The notes: generated from the letters alone by a model not told the origin. A stretch of 64,000 bases of DNA from Streptomyces sp. NBC_01335 (GCF_035953295.1 NZ_CP108370.1:2108001-2172000); one strand, 5' to 3'; positions 48,778 to 57,459 are shown, numbered from the stretch's first letter. A program made the numbers and translations.

Positions 48778-49535
48778 AGGGCGGCCTCGACCTTGACGTC
48801 GACGACCTGCAGCCCGCCAAACAGGCAACCGAGTACGCCGAAAGCCGGTTCTGGCTCAGCGACTTGATGCCCCTGGTTGAGCACCACACGCCCGACGGCT
48901 CTGCCAGCTACGTGGCCGCTCACGACGAATCGGCGATCTGGGGAGTCCCCGGCACCCCGCAGATCGTCGCGGTCAAGGTCTCCCGGGACCTCGACCGCCG
49001 CACGTTCACCATCCAGTCGGCCGAGCACGCCACCATCCCCTTCGCTCATGCGTGGCTGACGGAGCAGGGCTGCCCTCCCGAGGCAGCCGCCCCGGCCGAC
49101 GCGGACCCGATGGCACCCGCCGACAGCCTCACCGCGCACATTGCACAGCGGATCCGTACGTCGGGCGCCCGGTACGAGGTCCTCGACAGCTACTCGGACC
49201 CCGACCTGTGCGAAACCTGGACGCTGGCCCGCGACGCCCAAGCAGCGCAGGCACCTGTTCGGGTTTTCGTCGAGCAGGGCGATTTCGCCACCCACATGTA
49301 CACGTTGCGCGAGGGCGCCTTCACCGACGTGAGCGCCGCCCGTTCCTGGCTCAGCACCCGCGACACCCCCTTGCCGCAGCCTCCGGAACAGCACGGCGAG
49401 GGTGGCGACCGGCGGGTCCGCGCCGCTCTCTCGCGGTCGACCGGTACCGCCGCACTTCCCGCAGGCCCGGAAGTCGCCCACCAGGCACCGGCGGCCAGCA
49501 CCGTCCCGTCGTCGCTCCCCCGGCGGTCGATATGA
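48774..49535 (+). CDS. Unknown protein in the coupled accessory operon
   Basis: The 253-residue product has no domain I can name. It is acidic and mixed alpha/beta (YVAAHDESAIWGVPG, QIVAVKVSRDLDRRTFTIQ, VRVFVEQGDFATHMYTLREG), with a C-terminal Ala/Pro linker. It starts in the stop of the DUF4913 gene (ATGA) and its own stop overlaps the next gene the same way. Co-production with its neighbours is therefore likely. Confidence 0.7.
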   Translation: MKGGLDLDVDDLQPAKQATEYAESRFWLSDLMPLVEHHTPDGSASYVAAHDESAIWGVPGTPQIVAVKVSRDLDRRTFTIQSAEHATIPFAHAWLTEQGCPPEAAAPADADPMAPADSLTAHIAQRIRTSGARYEVLDSYSDPDLCETWTLARDAQAAQAPVRVFVEQGDFATHMYTLREGAFTDVSAARSWLSTRDTPLPQPPEQHGEGGDRRVRAALSRSTGTAALPAGPEVAHQAPAASTVPSSLPRRSI

Positions 49536-50005
49536 GCCGCGCCCGCTTCGCCTTCGCCGCCCACCCGGACGCCATCGCAGACCTGCGCGAACTCCCGGAC
49601 AGCATCCGCGACCTGGCCCTGCTCGAACTGCAGAACCTCGTCCACGGCAGCGACGACTGCATGCCCTTGAAGGGCCGCCTCGCGGGCTTCCACAAGGTCT
49701 ACGTCGACCCGTCCGTCTCCTACCGCATGGTGATCCAGTACCGGCCCGCCCCGCCCACCTCCAGCCACACACGCGAGGTCTACCTCGTCGCCGCCGGCAG
49801 CCGGAAGAACTACGCCGTCTACGACACCGCCCAGCTCCGTACCGGGCGCAACCTCAACGCCGAGGCTGCGCCCGCAGCCGAAGCGCGTGCACGGGCCGCT
49901 CGCTCCCGCTCTCCCCGCGCCGTCAGCCAGAACCCGGCCCTCACAACTCCTCCTGCGACGGCTTCAGTTCAGCCCTCGCCTTCCCGAAAGGTCGCCCAGC
50001 GATGA
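49532..50005 (+). CDS. RelE/ParE-fold-like protein
   Basis: The 157-residue protein has a first half that follows the RelE superfamily order: helices DAIADLRELPDSIRDLALLE, strand LKGRLAGFHKVYVDP, then VSYRMVIQYRP and REVYLVAAGSRKNYAVYDTA. This is the beta-sheet of a RelE toxin with the terminal Arg/Tyr positions. The last 45 residues are an Ala/Arg/Ser-rich tail, unusual for RelE toxins. No classical antitoxin gene is adjacent; its ATGA-coupled neighbours are the unknown proteins on each side. Toxin activity is an inference. Confidence 0.65.
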   Translation: MSRARFAFAAHPDAIADLRELPDSIRDLALLELQNLVHGSDDCMPLKGRLAGFHKVYVDPSVSYRMVIQYRPAPPTSSHTREVYLVAAGSRKNYAVYDTAQLRTGRNLNAEAAPAAEARARAARSRSPRAVSQNPALTTPPATASVQPSPSRKVAQR

Positions 50006-50643
50006 CCACCGAACGCTCTTATGAGGCCCGTCGGGAACTCGCCGACCTTCTCACCAACGCCGCGCGGGACGTCGCCGGCATCCTCGCCGCCGAGTACCCG
50101 ACCGCCGCAGGCTGCTCCTACCTGCACCCGGTGCTGGGCCCGCTGTCCGCCGGGCCCCGGGTGGTCACGGACATGGCCGCCCGGTTCGAGGCGGTCGTGG
50201 CCGGCAAGCCGCTTCCCACCACGCCCACCGGCCTCCTGGTCCTGGCCTCCTACGCCTCCGCGCTGGGCTGGCTCAGCGAATCCCTGGCCGAACTGACCAC
50301 CTCCGTCGATCAGATCGGCACCCGCGTCGGCACACCCGCGAACCCGCCGGACCCGGACCCCGTCGACACCCCGACCGGATTCGGGGCGGAGGAGCTGGCC
50401 GAGGTCCAGCTCGCGGCCGAGGCCGCCGGCCTTGCGCCCGGCGACTACGTCGAGGTGCTCTCCCAGTCCCTGCTCGCCGCCTCCCGCATCACCGACGCCT
50501 GCATGGAAATCGCCGCGGGCCTCCTCGACGACGCCACCTGCGTTCTCGACGAATCGATGGACCCCGTCAGCATCGGCGACGGGCCCAACAGCCTGCCCAC
50601 CCTCGTCCGCTCCCTGCTCGCCCGGCTGGGAGCCGCCGAATGA
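50002..50643 (+). CDS. Helical unknown protein in the coupled operon
   Basis: The 213-residue, strongly helical protein begins TTERSYEARRELADLLTNAA, has GLLVLASYASALGWLSESLA and a Pro-rich break at about 108-122, then EELAEVQLAAEAAGLAPGDY and a C-terminal helix. No membrane segment is clear. It starts and ends with ATGA overlaps and could be the partner of the RelE-like protein just upstream. Function unknown. Confidence 0.7.
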   Translation: MTTERSYEARRELADLLTNAARDVAGILAAEYPTAAGCSYLHPVLGPLSAGPRVVTDMAARFEAVVAGKPLPTTPTGLLVLASYASALGWLSESLAELTTSVDQIGTRVGTPANPPDPDPVDTPTGFGAEELAEVQLAAEAAGLAPGDYVEVLSQSLLAASRITDACMEIAAGLLDDATCVLDESMDPVSIGDGPNSLPTLVRSLLARLGAAE

Positions 50644-51443
50644 ACCCCTACGACCCGACCGAGCGCCCAGGCTCCCACCTGGTCACCGAGACATTCGGGG
50701 TCACCAACCCCTGGATGCTGACCGAGAACTACTCCTCGTCCGATCCACGCGACCTCACTGGCAGGGCCGTCGCGGAGGCCGCCCGCAACCTCGACGTTCT
50801 GCACGACGAACTGCGGCGAGCGGCTCGGACCGCCATCGAGCTGCTGGCGCCCGTCGAGCAGGGCAGCCCCGCCGGACTGCCCGACCGGTACGGCGTACTG
50901 CAGGAGATCGGCCAGCGAGTCGAGGTACTCGCCGCCCGTCGAGGCGCGGCGTACGCGCAGCTCAAGGGCGTCGTGGACACCTACCGCCGTGTGCAGGCCG
51001 CCCCGGCTCCCGCCCAGCCCTCCAGGGAAGCGGCCCAGGCTCCCGGCCGCGACGACGACTGGGCCCTCGACGGTCAGCGGCAGCTCCGCGCTCTCGAAGC
51101 GGTCGAGGCCGGGGGCCTGCGCTATTGCCGAACGGGCTTCGGAGACCACTACGTCGGCGGCGTACATCCCAGCGATCCGGCGATCTGGCCCACCACGATC
51201 GAACGGTGCATCGCCGACGGCCTGATCGTGCCCGACACGTCCGCGAGCCTCTACGACGGTCAGCCCCTCTCCCTCACGGACCAGGGAGTGGCGGCCCTGC
51301 GGGACAGTCGTGCGACCTCGTCACTCGTCTCCGCCGCGCTCCGGCGCACCAGCACCGTCACCGGCTCCAGTCCCCGCGCTGGAGCCGGTCCGCATACCCC
51401 ATCGCCGCCGCCTGCGGCTAGCAAGTCCCCCCGATCCCGCTGA
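50640..51443 (+). CDS. Unknown protein, last in the coupled operon
   Basis: The 267-residue protein has a helical N-terminal half (AVAEAARNLDVLHDELRRAA), a linker, and a C-terminal part WALDGQRQLRALEAVEAGGL with IERCIADGLIVPDTSA and LSLTDQGVAALRDS, resembling a winged-helix tail. It starts in the stop of the previous gene by ATGA. It has no named domain. A winged-helix gene follows 22 bases downstream. Confidence 0.7.
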   Translation: MNPYDPTERPGSHLVTETFGVTNPWMLTENYSSSDPRDLTGRAVAEAARNLDVLHDELRRAARTAIELLAPVEQGSPAGLPDRYGVLQEIGQRVEVLAARRGAAYAQLKGVVDTYRRVQAAPAPAQPSREAAQAPGRDDDWALDGQRQLRALEAVEAGGLRYCRTGFGDHYVGGVHPSDPAIWPTTIERCIADGLIVPDTSASLYDGQPLSLTDQGVAALRDSRATSSLVSAALRRTSTVTGSSPRAGAGPHTPSPPPAASKSPRSR

Positions 51444-51465
51444 CCTGCCCAGAGAGGACATCCCC

Positions 51466-52299
51466 ATGTCCAGCCCCCCTCCGTCCTCGGACTCCATCGG
51501 TGCGGCCGACGCACGACGCGTCGACGAGGCACTGTCCCGGATCGCCCCCCGGTGGACGACCTGGGTCATCCAGACCCTCGCGCAGCACAACCGCCCGATG
51601 CCCGCGCGGGAAGTCGCCGCCGCGCTCCCCTTCACCACCGAGAGGGCCATCGGCCAGCGTCTCCCCCGCATGCAGGCAGCCGGACTGGTTACCCGCCCTG
51701 ACTTGCACGGGGCCCCCTATCAGCTCAGCGCGGCCGGCGCATCGCTGTCTCCGGTGCACCGCGCCCTGTCGGAGTGGTCGCACGCGCACCTCTCGCTCGG
51801 CACGATGGCCGGTGCGGAACGAGTCGAGGATGCCGTGCGGCGCCTGAGCCCTCTGCACACAACCGCTGTGCTGCAACTCCTCGCCAGCGGCCCCACGCGG
51901 TTCACCCACATCGCCGAGGAGACCGGAATGGACACCGGCAGCGCCCAGTATCGGCTGCACCGGCTCCAGAGCGACGGCCTGGTCACACGCGCCGATCCGT
52001 TCCACGGCGCCCGCTACCTCCTGACCGACGCGGGCCGAGCCCTGGGACCGGTGTATGCGAGCGTCGACCACTGGTGCAACTCAATCGCACCGCAGCGCTT
52101 TTCCTCCACGGTCGCTCCTTCCAAGTCGGCAAGCCGGGCCCCCTCCCGCCCTGTCCCGCCGGGGGCGGGCAGCGCTCGAACGGCAGCAGCCCTGCGCCGG
52201 AGCCCGCTCGCACCGACCCTGTTCAGCCACGCTCCCCAGCCCCAACCGTGGACGCTGACAGCCGTCTCCGCCCGGCCACCCCTCCCCCGGAACCGGTGA
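51466..52299 (+). CDS. Tandem HxlR/MarR-like winged-helix protein
   Basis: The 277-residue protein contains two similar winged-helix domains. The first (about 18-105): VDEALSRIAPRWTTWVIQTL, REVAAALPFTTERAIGQRLP, GLVTRPDLHGAPYQLSAAG. The second (about 120-205): VEDAVRRLSPLHTTAVLQLL, HIAEETGMDTGSAQYRLHRL, GLVTRADPFHGARYLLTDAG. The repeats align over their whole length, so one arose by duplication. The last 70 residues are Pro/Arg-rich. It probably regulates the accessory genes. Confidence 0.82.
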   Translation: MSSPPPSSDSIGAADARRVDEALSRIAPRWTTWVIQTLAQHNRPMPAREVAAALPFTTERAIGQRLPRMQAAGLVTRPDLHGAPYQLSAAGASLSPVHRALSEWSHAHLSLGTMAGAERVEDAVRRLSPLHTTAVLQLLASGPTRFTHIAEETGMDTGSAQYRLHRLQSDGLVTRADPFHGARYLLTDAGRALGPVYASVDHWCNSIAPQRFSSTVAPSKSASRAPSRPVPPGAGSARTAAALRRSPLAPTLFSHAPQPQPWTLTAVSARPPLPRNR

Positions 52300-52419
52300 T
52301 CCAAATGACGTGGAGAGCCAACCGCGCATCCCCCTTCCCGCCTCGCCCCCGCGTTCTGCTGAACAACCCCTCCCGCTCGGCACGCGGGCGCTCCCCTCCT
52401 CTTTCCCGGAGCCCCGACC

Positions 52420-53379
52420 ATGACCGGCCTGTCGTCCACCACCCCGGATCCCTACGAAGAACTACTGGTCAGTCCCCGGTACCTCGCCGGGGTGGGCGAA
52501 AGCGGAGACGCCAGCTTCGCTCCCATCGCTCACTGGCCGCACCACAATCTCGGCGATGCACCCTGCCAGCTTCTCGTCACGAGCCCCGATCACCGGATCC
52601 GAGTCGGTTGGTTCGGCGACGACTTCGAGCTGTGGAAGATCACCGCGTCCGAGGACGCCCTCGCCGCACCACGGTGGACGGCAACGGCCAACCACCTCAC
52701 CCCGCCCGAGATCGTCGCCGGTCTCACCGCCGCCCTGGCCCACGACTACGCCGAATCCTCCCCGTTCGAGAGCGACGTGCGCTTCCTGAACCGTCCATCG
52801 CCTTACTGGGCTGATGCTGTCCAGCCACTGATCGACGCCGGCTGGGAGCGCGGCGGCGGGGCCGAGCGCGGCACCATCGAGATCATCGCGCCGGACAAAC
52901 AGGCAGGCGTCGTGATCGACAACCGCCTGCACGGTGGGGACGACCAGACCGTCGAGCTGTGGTCCGGCCCTCCGGGATGGGGCACACGGGCGGAGATCCT
53001 CTTTACCGCCCGCACTCCCTCCCACCTGGTCGCCGCGACAGCCGCCGCCATGGCCGACCAGGCACCCGTCAAGCGCGAGCGCCACCAGTTCGACCACGAC
53101 CTGGCCCACCTGGTCACGCTCGCCCCTGTCCGCCCGACCGGCATCGCCCGTCCCGACCCGGGGCTTCCCCGGGCGCCGACCCCGTTGGACGTACGCCGCA
53201 CCTCAGTCACCCAGGCTGTCCACCGTGCCGCTGGATTCCCGCGAACCGCGGCTGACCTCCGGGTCATGGCGGCCCGCAGCCGGACGACGTCCGGGGCTCA
53301 GAACGGGTCCACGGCGTCCGCACCGCCCCGGTCCTCCAGTCCGGCTGTCAGCGCGTCGAGCACGCGACGCAGCCGCTGA
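52420..53379 (+). CDS. DUF317 (SPDY) domain protein
   Basis: The 319-residue protein shows the DUF317 signature TSPDHRIRVGWFGDDFELWK near residue 45 and the matching start PRYLAGVGESGDASFAPIAH. A second, weaker copy follows at about 125-225 (ADAVQPLIDAGWERGG, EIIAPDKQAGVVIDNRL). DUF317 proteins are typical of Streptomyces plasmids and integrative elements and have no known function. The last 85 residues are low-complexity. It begins 120 bases after the winged-helix gene, with its own GGAG. Confidence 0.85.
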   Translation: MTGLSSTTPDPYEELLVSPRYLAGVGESGDASFAPIAHWPHHNLGDAPCQLLVTSPDHRIRVGWFGDDFELWKITASEDALAAPRWTATANHLTPPEIVAGLTAALAHDYAESSPFESDVRFLNRPSPYWADAVQPLIDAGWERGGGAERGTIEIIAPDKQAGVVIDNRLHGGDDQTVELWSGPPGWGTRAEILFTARTPSHLVAATAAAMADQAPVKRERHQFDHDLAHLVTLAPVRPTGIARPDPGLPRAPTPLDVRRTSVTQAVHRAAGFPRTAADLRVMAARSRTTSGAQNGSTASAPPRSSSPAVSASSTRRSR

Positions 53380-53407
53380 CCCCTCTCGTCCTGCCAGGGA
53401 GTTCACC

Positions 53408-53893
53408 ATGTCCACCACCGCCCTCGACCAGGCCACCACCATGATCGAGAAAGCCTGGGGCCATCCCATCGACGTGCTGGAATGCCTCGCGGTCCAGCGC
53501 CCCGCCGAGGACGCCCTCCTGCGTTCGGTCATGCACATCCGCTCAGCTCTGGTCGTCACGGACAACGCCGTGGCCGTACATACGGACCGTCTGCACGCGC
53601 TCACCCGCCCCGGCCATGTGCCGGCCTTCTACGACCTGGAACGGATCACCGGCTCGGCGGCGGACCTACGTGTGGCCCAGGCGGAGAGCCGCACGTCTCT
53701 GCAGGCCATCAGCCACGTGATCGAGGCGCGGGACGCCACCCGGTCTGCGGACCGGGGGCCGGCGGTCCGGCTGGCCCAGGCCGCTGTCGCCCGCACCGGG
53801 CACGCACCGCGTGCCGGGGACCAGGGCCCCGGCCAGCCCGCTCCGTCGGCCGCTGCCAGCGCGCCCGTGGCCGGCCGGGGGCCGCGCCGCTGA
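53408..53893 (+). CDS. Helical hypothetical protein, accessory block
   Basis: The 161-residue product starts MSTTALDQATTMIEKAWG after CAGGGAG and is predicted mainly helical (EDALLRSVMHIRSALVVTDN, YDLERITGSAADLRVAQAES, LQAISHVIEAR), with an Ala/Pro-rich tail. No family recognised. It follows the DUF317 gene by 28 bases, so it is probably in the same transcript, and is convergent with a short minus-strand gene. Confidence 0.65.
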   Translation: MSTTALDQATTMIEKAWGHPIDVLECLAVQRPAEDALLRSVMHIRSALVVTDNAVAVHTDRLHALTRPGHVPAFYDLERITGSAADLRVAQAESRTSLQAISHVIEARDATRSADRGPAVRLAQAAVARTGHAPRAGDQGPGQPAPSAAASAPVAGRGPRR

Positions 53894-53897
53894 CCGG

Positions 53898-54164
53898 TCA
53901 GGTGCGGTCTTCGTCGCGGTGGGCATCCCCGATGCGGGAGCCCACCGCGCGGGCCAGCTCCTCCACCGTCAACTCGACGCGGCGCCCGTCCCCTATCCGG
54001 TGTTCCACCACCGCGTCCTCGTCCCGGCGTCTGAACCGCTGGGCTCCGATGCCCCATTGGCCGTCGGCGACCATCGCGATGTCGCCCACCGTCCACGGCC
54101 GTCCCGCCGCGAGGATCTTGCGCTCCAGCCCGGCACCGTCCCAGTGCCTGCTCTGCTCGCCCAT
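53898..54164 (-). CDS. Small minus-strand hypothetical protein
   Basis: The 88-residue product begins MGEQSRHWDGAGLERKILAA and reads as a compact domain with a beta-rich core (WTVGDIAMVADGQWGIGAQR) and a helical C-terminus (ELTVEELARAVGSRIGD). The ATG at 54164 is preceded by GGGGGA at good spacing. It is the only leftward gene of the block and is convergent with 53408-53893. No function known. Confidence 0.6.
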   Translation of the reverse strand: MGEQSRHWDGAGLERKILAAGRPWTVGDIAMVADGQWGIGAQRFRRRDEDAVVEHRIGDGRRVELTVEELARAVGSRIGDAHRDEDRT

Positions 54165-54367
54165 CCCGGCTTCCCCCTTCGGTCCTGCGGCGCGCTGCCG
54201 CAACCCAGGTACGACACCCGCACCCACCGATCCATTCCCGTAACCCCGACAGGCCAGTTCGCCCGCGGCAGACGCCTCCTTCCGGGAAAGGACTACGGAC
54301 TTCGGCACACTGCATGTCAACGTTCGGGTGTCGGGAAAAACCGCAGGTCAACGAAGGGACCACTACC
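54165..54367. other. Short divergent spacer
   Basis: About 200 bases separate the divergent small genes; they must contain both promoters. GGAAAAACCGCAGGTC near 54335 precedes the plus-strand gene. I see no clear operator. Confidence 0.35.
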
Positions 54368-54715
54368 GTGAACAGCTCTACTGCCGCCCTCCTGCCCGCC
54401 GTTCGCACCACCGTCCAGGACCGCGACTGGCTCTCCACCGATCACTGCGCCGACGCCGTGCTCGGCCTGCTCGACAACCTGGGCTGGTCGATCGTCGACA
54501 CCTCGGAGGCCAACGTCCACGCGACCAGCCCGGACAGCCGCGTCTACGTCGGCTGGCTCCCCGAGGACCGCGGGGCCTGGTCCCGCAACATCGTCTGGCA
54601 CGTCCGCGTGCAGCCCTCCGACGCCGAGCCGTGGGTACAGGAGTTCGGCCTCTTCACGCCCTCCGAGGCCGTCGCGGGGTTCATCGCCGCTCTCGTGGCT
54701 CAGCCCGCCCGCTGA
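54368..54715 (+). CDS. Short DUF317-like protein
   Basis: The 115-residue protein from GTG 54368 has ADAVLGLLDNLGWSIVDTSE and the SPDY-type motif TSPDSRVYVGWLPEDRGAW, like the signature of the DUF317 protein at 52420. It is a single-domain member. It ends FTPSEAVAGFIAALV, parallel to PPEIVAGLTAALAHD in the longer protein. Function unknown. Confidence 0.8.
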   Translation: MNSSTAALLPAVRTTVQDRDWLSTDHCADAVLGLLDNLGWSIVDTSEANVHATSPDSRVYVGWLPEDRGAWSRNIVWHVRVQPSDAEPWVQEFGLFTPSEAVAGFIAALVAQPAR

Positions 54716-54794
54716 ACACCGCCCGGTCCACCCCACCACGGGCCGGGTCGTCCGACCGGCCGTTCTCCACCACTCACGCGCGAAGGAATCCACC

Positions 54795-55160
54795 ATGACC
54801 CTCTACCACGACGGCCTCGTCAAGATCGTGGGCAGCGTCGGCTCGCTCGCCGTCACCGGCACCGGCGTCTACCTCATCAGCCACGAGCCCAACACCCAGA
54901 CGCTCGGCCTCAGTCTGGTCGGTGTCGGTGCCTCCTTCGCCTGGATCGTGGGCCGTTTCCAGGACACCGTGCGCTCCAACGACGCCCGAGTCGTCGCTCA
55001 CCTCGCGCACCACCCGGACGCTGATCTCCCCTCGATCTGCAAGGCCACCGGCCTGTCCGACGAACACGTCGCCAGCTCCCTGCAACACCTCGGCGCGGAC
55101 GGCCTGGTCAACGGCGATCGCGCCACCCCTCCGTCCACCTGCCGCTACCACCTGGTGTGA
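54795..55160 (+). CDS. Small membrane protein with winged-helix tail
   Basis: The 121-residue protein has two hydrophobic segments (about 9-27 and 37-53: VKIVGSVGSLAVTGTGVYL, GLSLVGVGASFAWIVG), then a helix-turn-helix-like C-terminus (RVVAHLAHHPDADLPSICKA, GLSDEHVASSLQHLGADG). It looks like a membrane-tethered DNA-binding or protein-binding domain. The ATG at 54795 follows GAAGGA. No named family. Confidence 0.65.
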   Translation: MTLYHDGLVKIVGSVGSLAVTGTGVYLISHEPNTQTLGLSLVGVGASFAWIVGRFQDTVRSNDARVVAHLAHHPDADLPSICKATGLSDEHVASSLQHLGADGLVNGDRATPPSTCRYHLV

Positions 55161-55456
55161 CCGTCAGCCGCAGCAGCGACCGGCTTCCCGATGCCCGGTA
55201 CCCCCTACTCAGGAGGCGCCAGGCTCAGGACCACCCCGGTCGAAGGGACTTCCGTCCCGTGCACATGCTCCTTGCCACCCGCCCCGGCTACCGCCGCACG
55301 AGCTTCTACCTGCCCCGACAGTACGGGCGCAGCTCCAAGCGGGTACGCCACCGAGCCGCCCGCCTCGGCGAACGCCGCTTCTGGGTAGCCGACTTCAACG
55401 AATGGGCACGCACTTTGCCAACCACTTTCCGTTTCGGCATCACGAAGGAATCCGCT
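55161..55456. other. Gap without a convincing gene
   Basis: About 296 bases between two plus-strand genes. The downstream frame is open here and could extend that protein by up to 100 residues, but the translation is Arg-rich and lacks a ribosome-binding site. I see no terminator. Confidence 0.35.
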
Positions 55457-55702
55457 ATGCCCTTCCGCGCTCAGCTCACCCATCACCACGCCGACGACAC
55501 CGTCTGCCCGGCGTCCCACAAGCACTCCGTATCCGGCAAGCCGCTCCTCCCGGAATGCCCCGGACGCGCGTACTCCCAGGCCGTCTGCTCGTGCGGCTGG
55601 GAGCTGCGGCAGTCCGGCAAGGGCTACGTGAACGAGCGCCGCCGACGCCACCTCGCCCAGCACGCGGAGGACGCCGAGACGACCTCGACGCCCGGGTCCT
55701 GA
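55457..55702 (+). CDS. Small Cys/His-rich hypothetical protein
   Basis: The 81-residue product begins MPFRAQLTHHHADDTVCPAS and has CPASHKHSV, LLPECPGRA and AVCSCGWELRQ, four or five Cys with His that could bind zinc. The start ATG at 55457 is chosen for its GAAGGA ribosome-binding site. The C-terminus (VNERRRRHLAQHAEDAE) is a basic helix. Function unknown. Confidence 0.6.
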   Translation: MPFRAQLTHHHADDTVCPASHKHSVSGKPLLPECPGRAYSQAVCSCGWELRQSGKGYVNERRRRHLAQHAEDAETTSTPGS

Positions 55703-55752
55703 CGAGGCCCACGCCCTCTCGCTCCGTTCCCGCCACGCTCATGAAGGTCTCA

Positions 55753-55965
55753 ATGCCCGCTCACCTCACCGTCGGCCACCTCCTGCGCCAGCTCCAGGAC
55801 CTCGACCCCTACCTCCCGATCCGCTTCGCTGTCAACCCGGACTTTCCGTTCGCCCACTACCTGGGCACCGAACTCGTCGTCCTCGACGGCACGGCGTACC
55901 TCGCCGACGACGGCCAGGAGGACTACCTCCCGTGGGACGTGAGCCACGCCCTCACCTGGCTCTGA
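55753..55965 (+). CDS. Small hypothetical protein at the right edge of the block
   Basis: The 70-residue product from ATG 55753 (after AAGG) or 74 from ATG 55741 reads AHLTVGHLLRQLQDLDPYLP, IRFAVNPDFPFAHYLG and EDYLPWDVSHALTWL, a small mixed alpha/beta fold. It is the last intact gene before the 94-bp repeat at 55980. No family known. Confidence 0.6.
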   Translation: MPAHLTVGHLLRQLQDLDPYLPIRFAVNPDFPFAHYLGTELVVLDGTAYLADDGQEDYLPWDVSHALTWL

Positions 55966-55979
55966 CGTCCCCTGCTCCA

Positions 55980-56073
55980 TCCAGGGCCAGTGCCGGGCCA
56001 GGCGGAGGATTCGTCGACGGTCGGTGGTCACGAGCTGACCTGCCGTGGTGAACAGGCGGAGCCGCAGGCGGCG
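55980..56073. repeat. Left copy of a 94-bp direct repeat inside IS1380
   Basis: These 94 bases match 60201-60294 with one mismatch (T at about 56021, C in the other copy). They code the last part of the transposase on the minus strand (RLFTTAGQLVTT, RHWPW). The left flank (CCCCTGCTCCA) is not IS sequence, so the IS is cut here. Confidence 0.9.
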
Positions 56074-57307
56074 GGGCTCCCCGAGGCGGGCCTTGCCGGT
56101 CAGCGCGAGCATCGGCATCCAGGCCAGCAGGTCGAGGGCGATCTGGACGATCTGGACGATCTCCAGCCAGATCCGGTTCTGGGCGGTGCGGTGCAGGGAA
56201 AGGTTCCGCAGGCCGGTGGCTCGGGCAGCCCGGATGCGGTCCCCGGCGCGGGCTCGCAGCCGGTGACGGAGTTCGAGTTCGGCGATCGGCCGCCCCGAGG
56301 TGTTGGTGGCGAAGCACGTCAGCCGCATGCCGTCCGCGTCCGTGAGCCGCAACTGTGCCCCGGGATGGGGCCGTTCCTTGCGGACGATCAGCCGCATGCC
56401 CTTGGGCCAGCCGTCCTGGACGTCGCCGGTGAGTTCGGCGACCCAGGCGCCGTCGCGGATCTCGCCGCCGGTCTCGACGGCCGGCGTCCAGGCCGATGCC
56501 GGAACCTTCAGCACGTGCTTGTGGACCTGCTCGGTGACCGTCATGCCGACCGAGTAGGACAGCCACCGCCCTCGCCGGGCGAGCCTGGCGACGAAGTCGT
56601 GGGTGCCGCCTGCGGAGTCGGTGCGGATCAGCGTCCGGCGCCCGCGCCGGTACTTCTTCGGCAGCTGGGCCAGGGCCAGTTGGGTGGCGGTGATGTGGTC
56701 GGCCGCCGTGTTGGAGCCCGCGTTCCCGGGCCTGAGCAGGGCCGCGACCGGTTCACCGGTGCCGCCCGGTCCGTGGTAGACGAATCCCATCAGCGGGTGG
56801 TGTCCGTAGGTCCGCTTCCACGTGGGTGCGGCGTCCTCCTTGTCCGAGGCGCGATCACCAGCACCCCGTCAAGGTCCACGGTCACCGTCCCGTCGGCATC
56901 GGGCGCTCTGGAGCCGGCCAACCGCCAGACGCGTCCCCGGGCTTCGGCCCGCGCGGCACGGATCGCCCGCAGGGCCTTTTCCCCGGAGGCCGCGAGGGCG
57001 TCGATGAGGCGGGAGACGATCGGGTCGGAGGCCACAGACCCGAACACGGACGGCTCCGCCCGCAGCATGGCGACATCCGCGAAACAGTCCCCGCCCATCG
57101 CGACCGCCAAGGCCACGTCCAGCAGGATCTTGCCCGGATCGTGCACCGCCCGAGCCTTCCGCCACGGCGCCAGCGCCGCTGATATCGCGGTGTCCAAGCC
57201 GGCCTTGCGGACCGTCTCGACCAGCAGCACGCCCCCGGCCTGCGAGACCACCGCCCGGCCACCACCCTCGACGCGGACACGCGGGTACGACCGATACGCT
57301 GCTTCAC
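55980..57307 (-). pseudogene. IS1380-family transposase, frameshifted and truncated
   Basis: The protein is recognised by ALAPWRKARAVHDPGKILLD, VTVDLDGVLVIA (DDE Asp) and LIRTDSAGGTHDFVARLARR (second Asp). Two frame breaks are visible. Near the start (about 57286) VKQRIGR and YPRVRVEGGG are in different frames. After VLVIA (about 56850) a base is missing, so DKEDAAPTWKRTYGHHP-type sequence continues in another frame to MGFVYHGPGGTGEPVAALL. The C-terminus is lost at 55980. It cannot be active. Confidence 0.85.
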
Positions 57308-57459
57308 CTGAGAAGTGCCTCCGGCTGAAGCAGGAACAAGGACCTCGACAATCCTCATTCTTGCTGGTCAGAGGCGCTTTTCGCTTACCTGCCCACCCGT
57401 CGGACAGTCCGCTTCATGAAAGCGCGAGGTTAAGCGTACGTGGCCGGCTATACCCTCAC

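Larger units (their letters stand above)
55980..57429 (-). mobile_element. IS1380-type element, 5' part with truncated 3' end
   Basis: The right boundary carries the inverted repeat CCTCGCGCTTTCATGA (minus strand, from 57429 inward), matching CCTCGACGTTTCATGA at 59986. The element runs leftward through the transposase and stops inside its last 20 codons at 55980. The missing end is present as the separate fragment 59986-60294. Joined at the 94-bp overlap, they give one element of about 1665 bp, the normal size of IS1380 elements. Confidence 0.8.
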
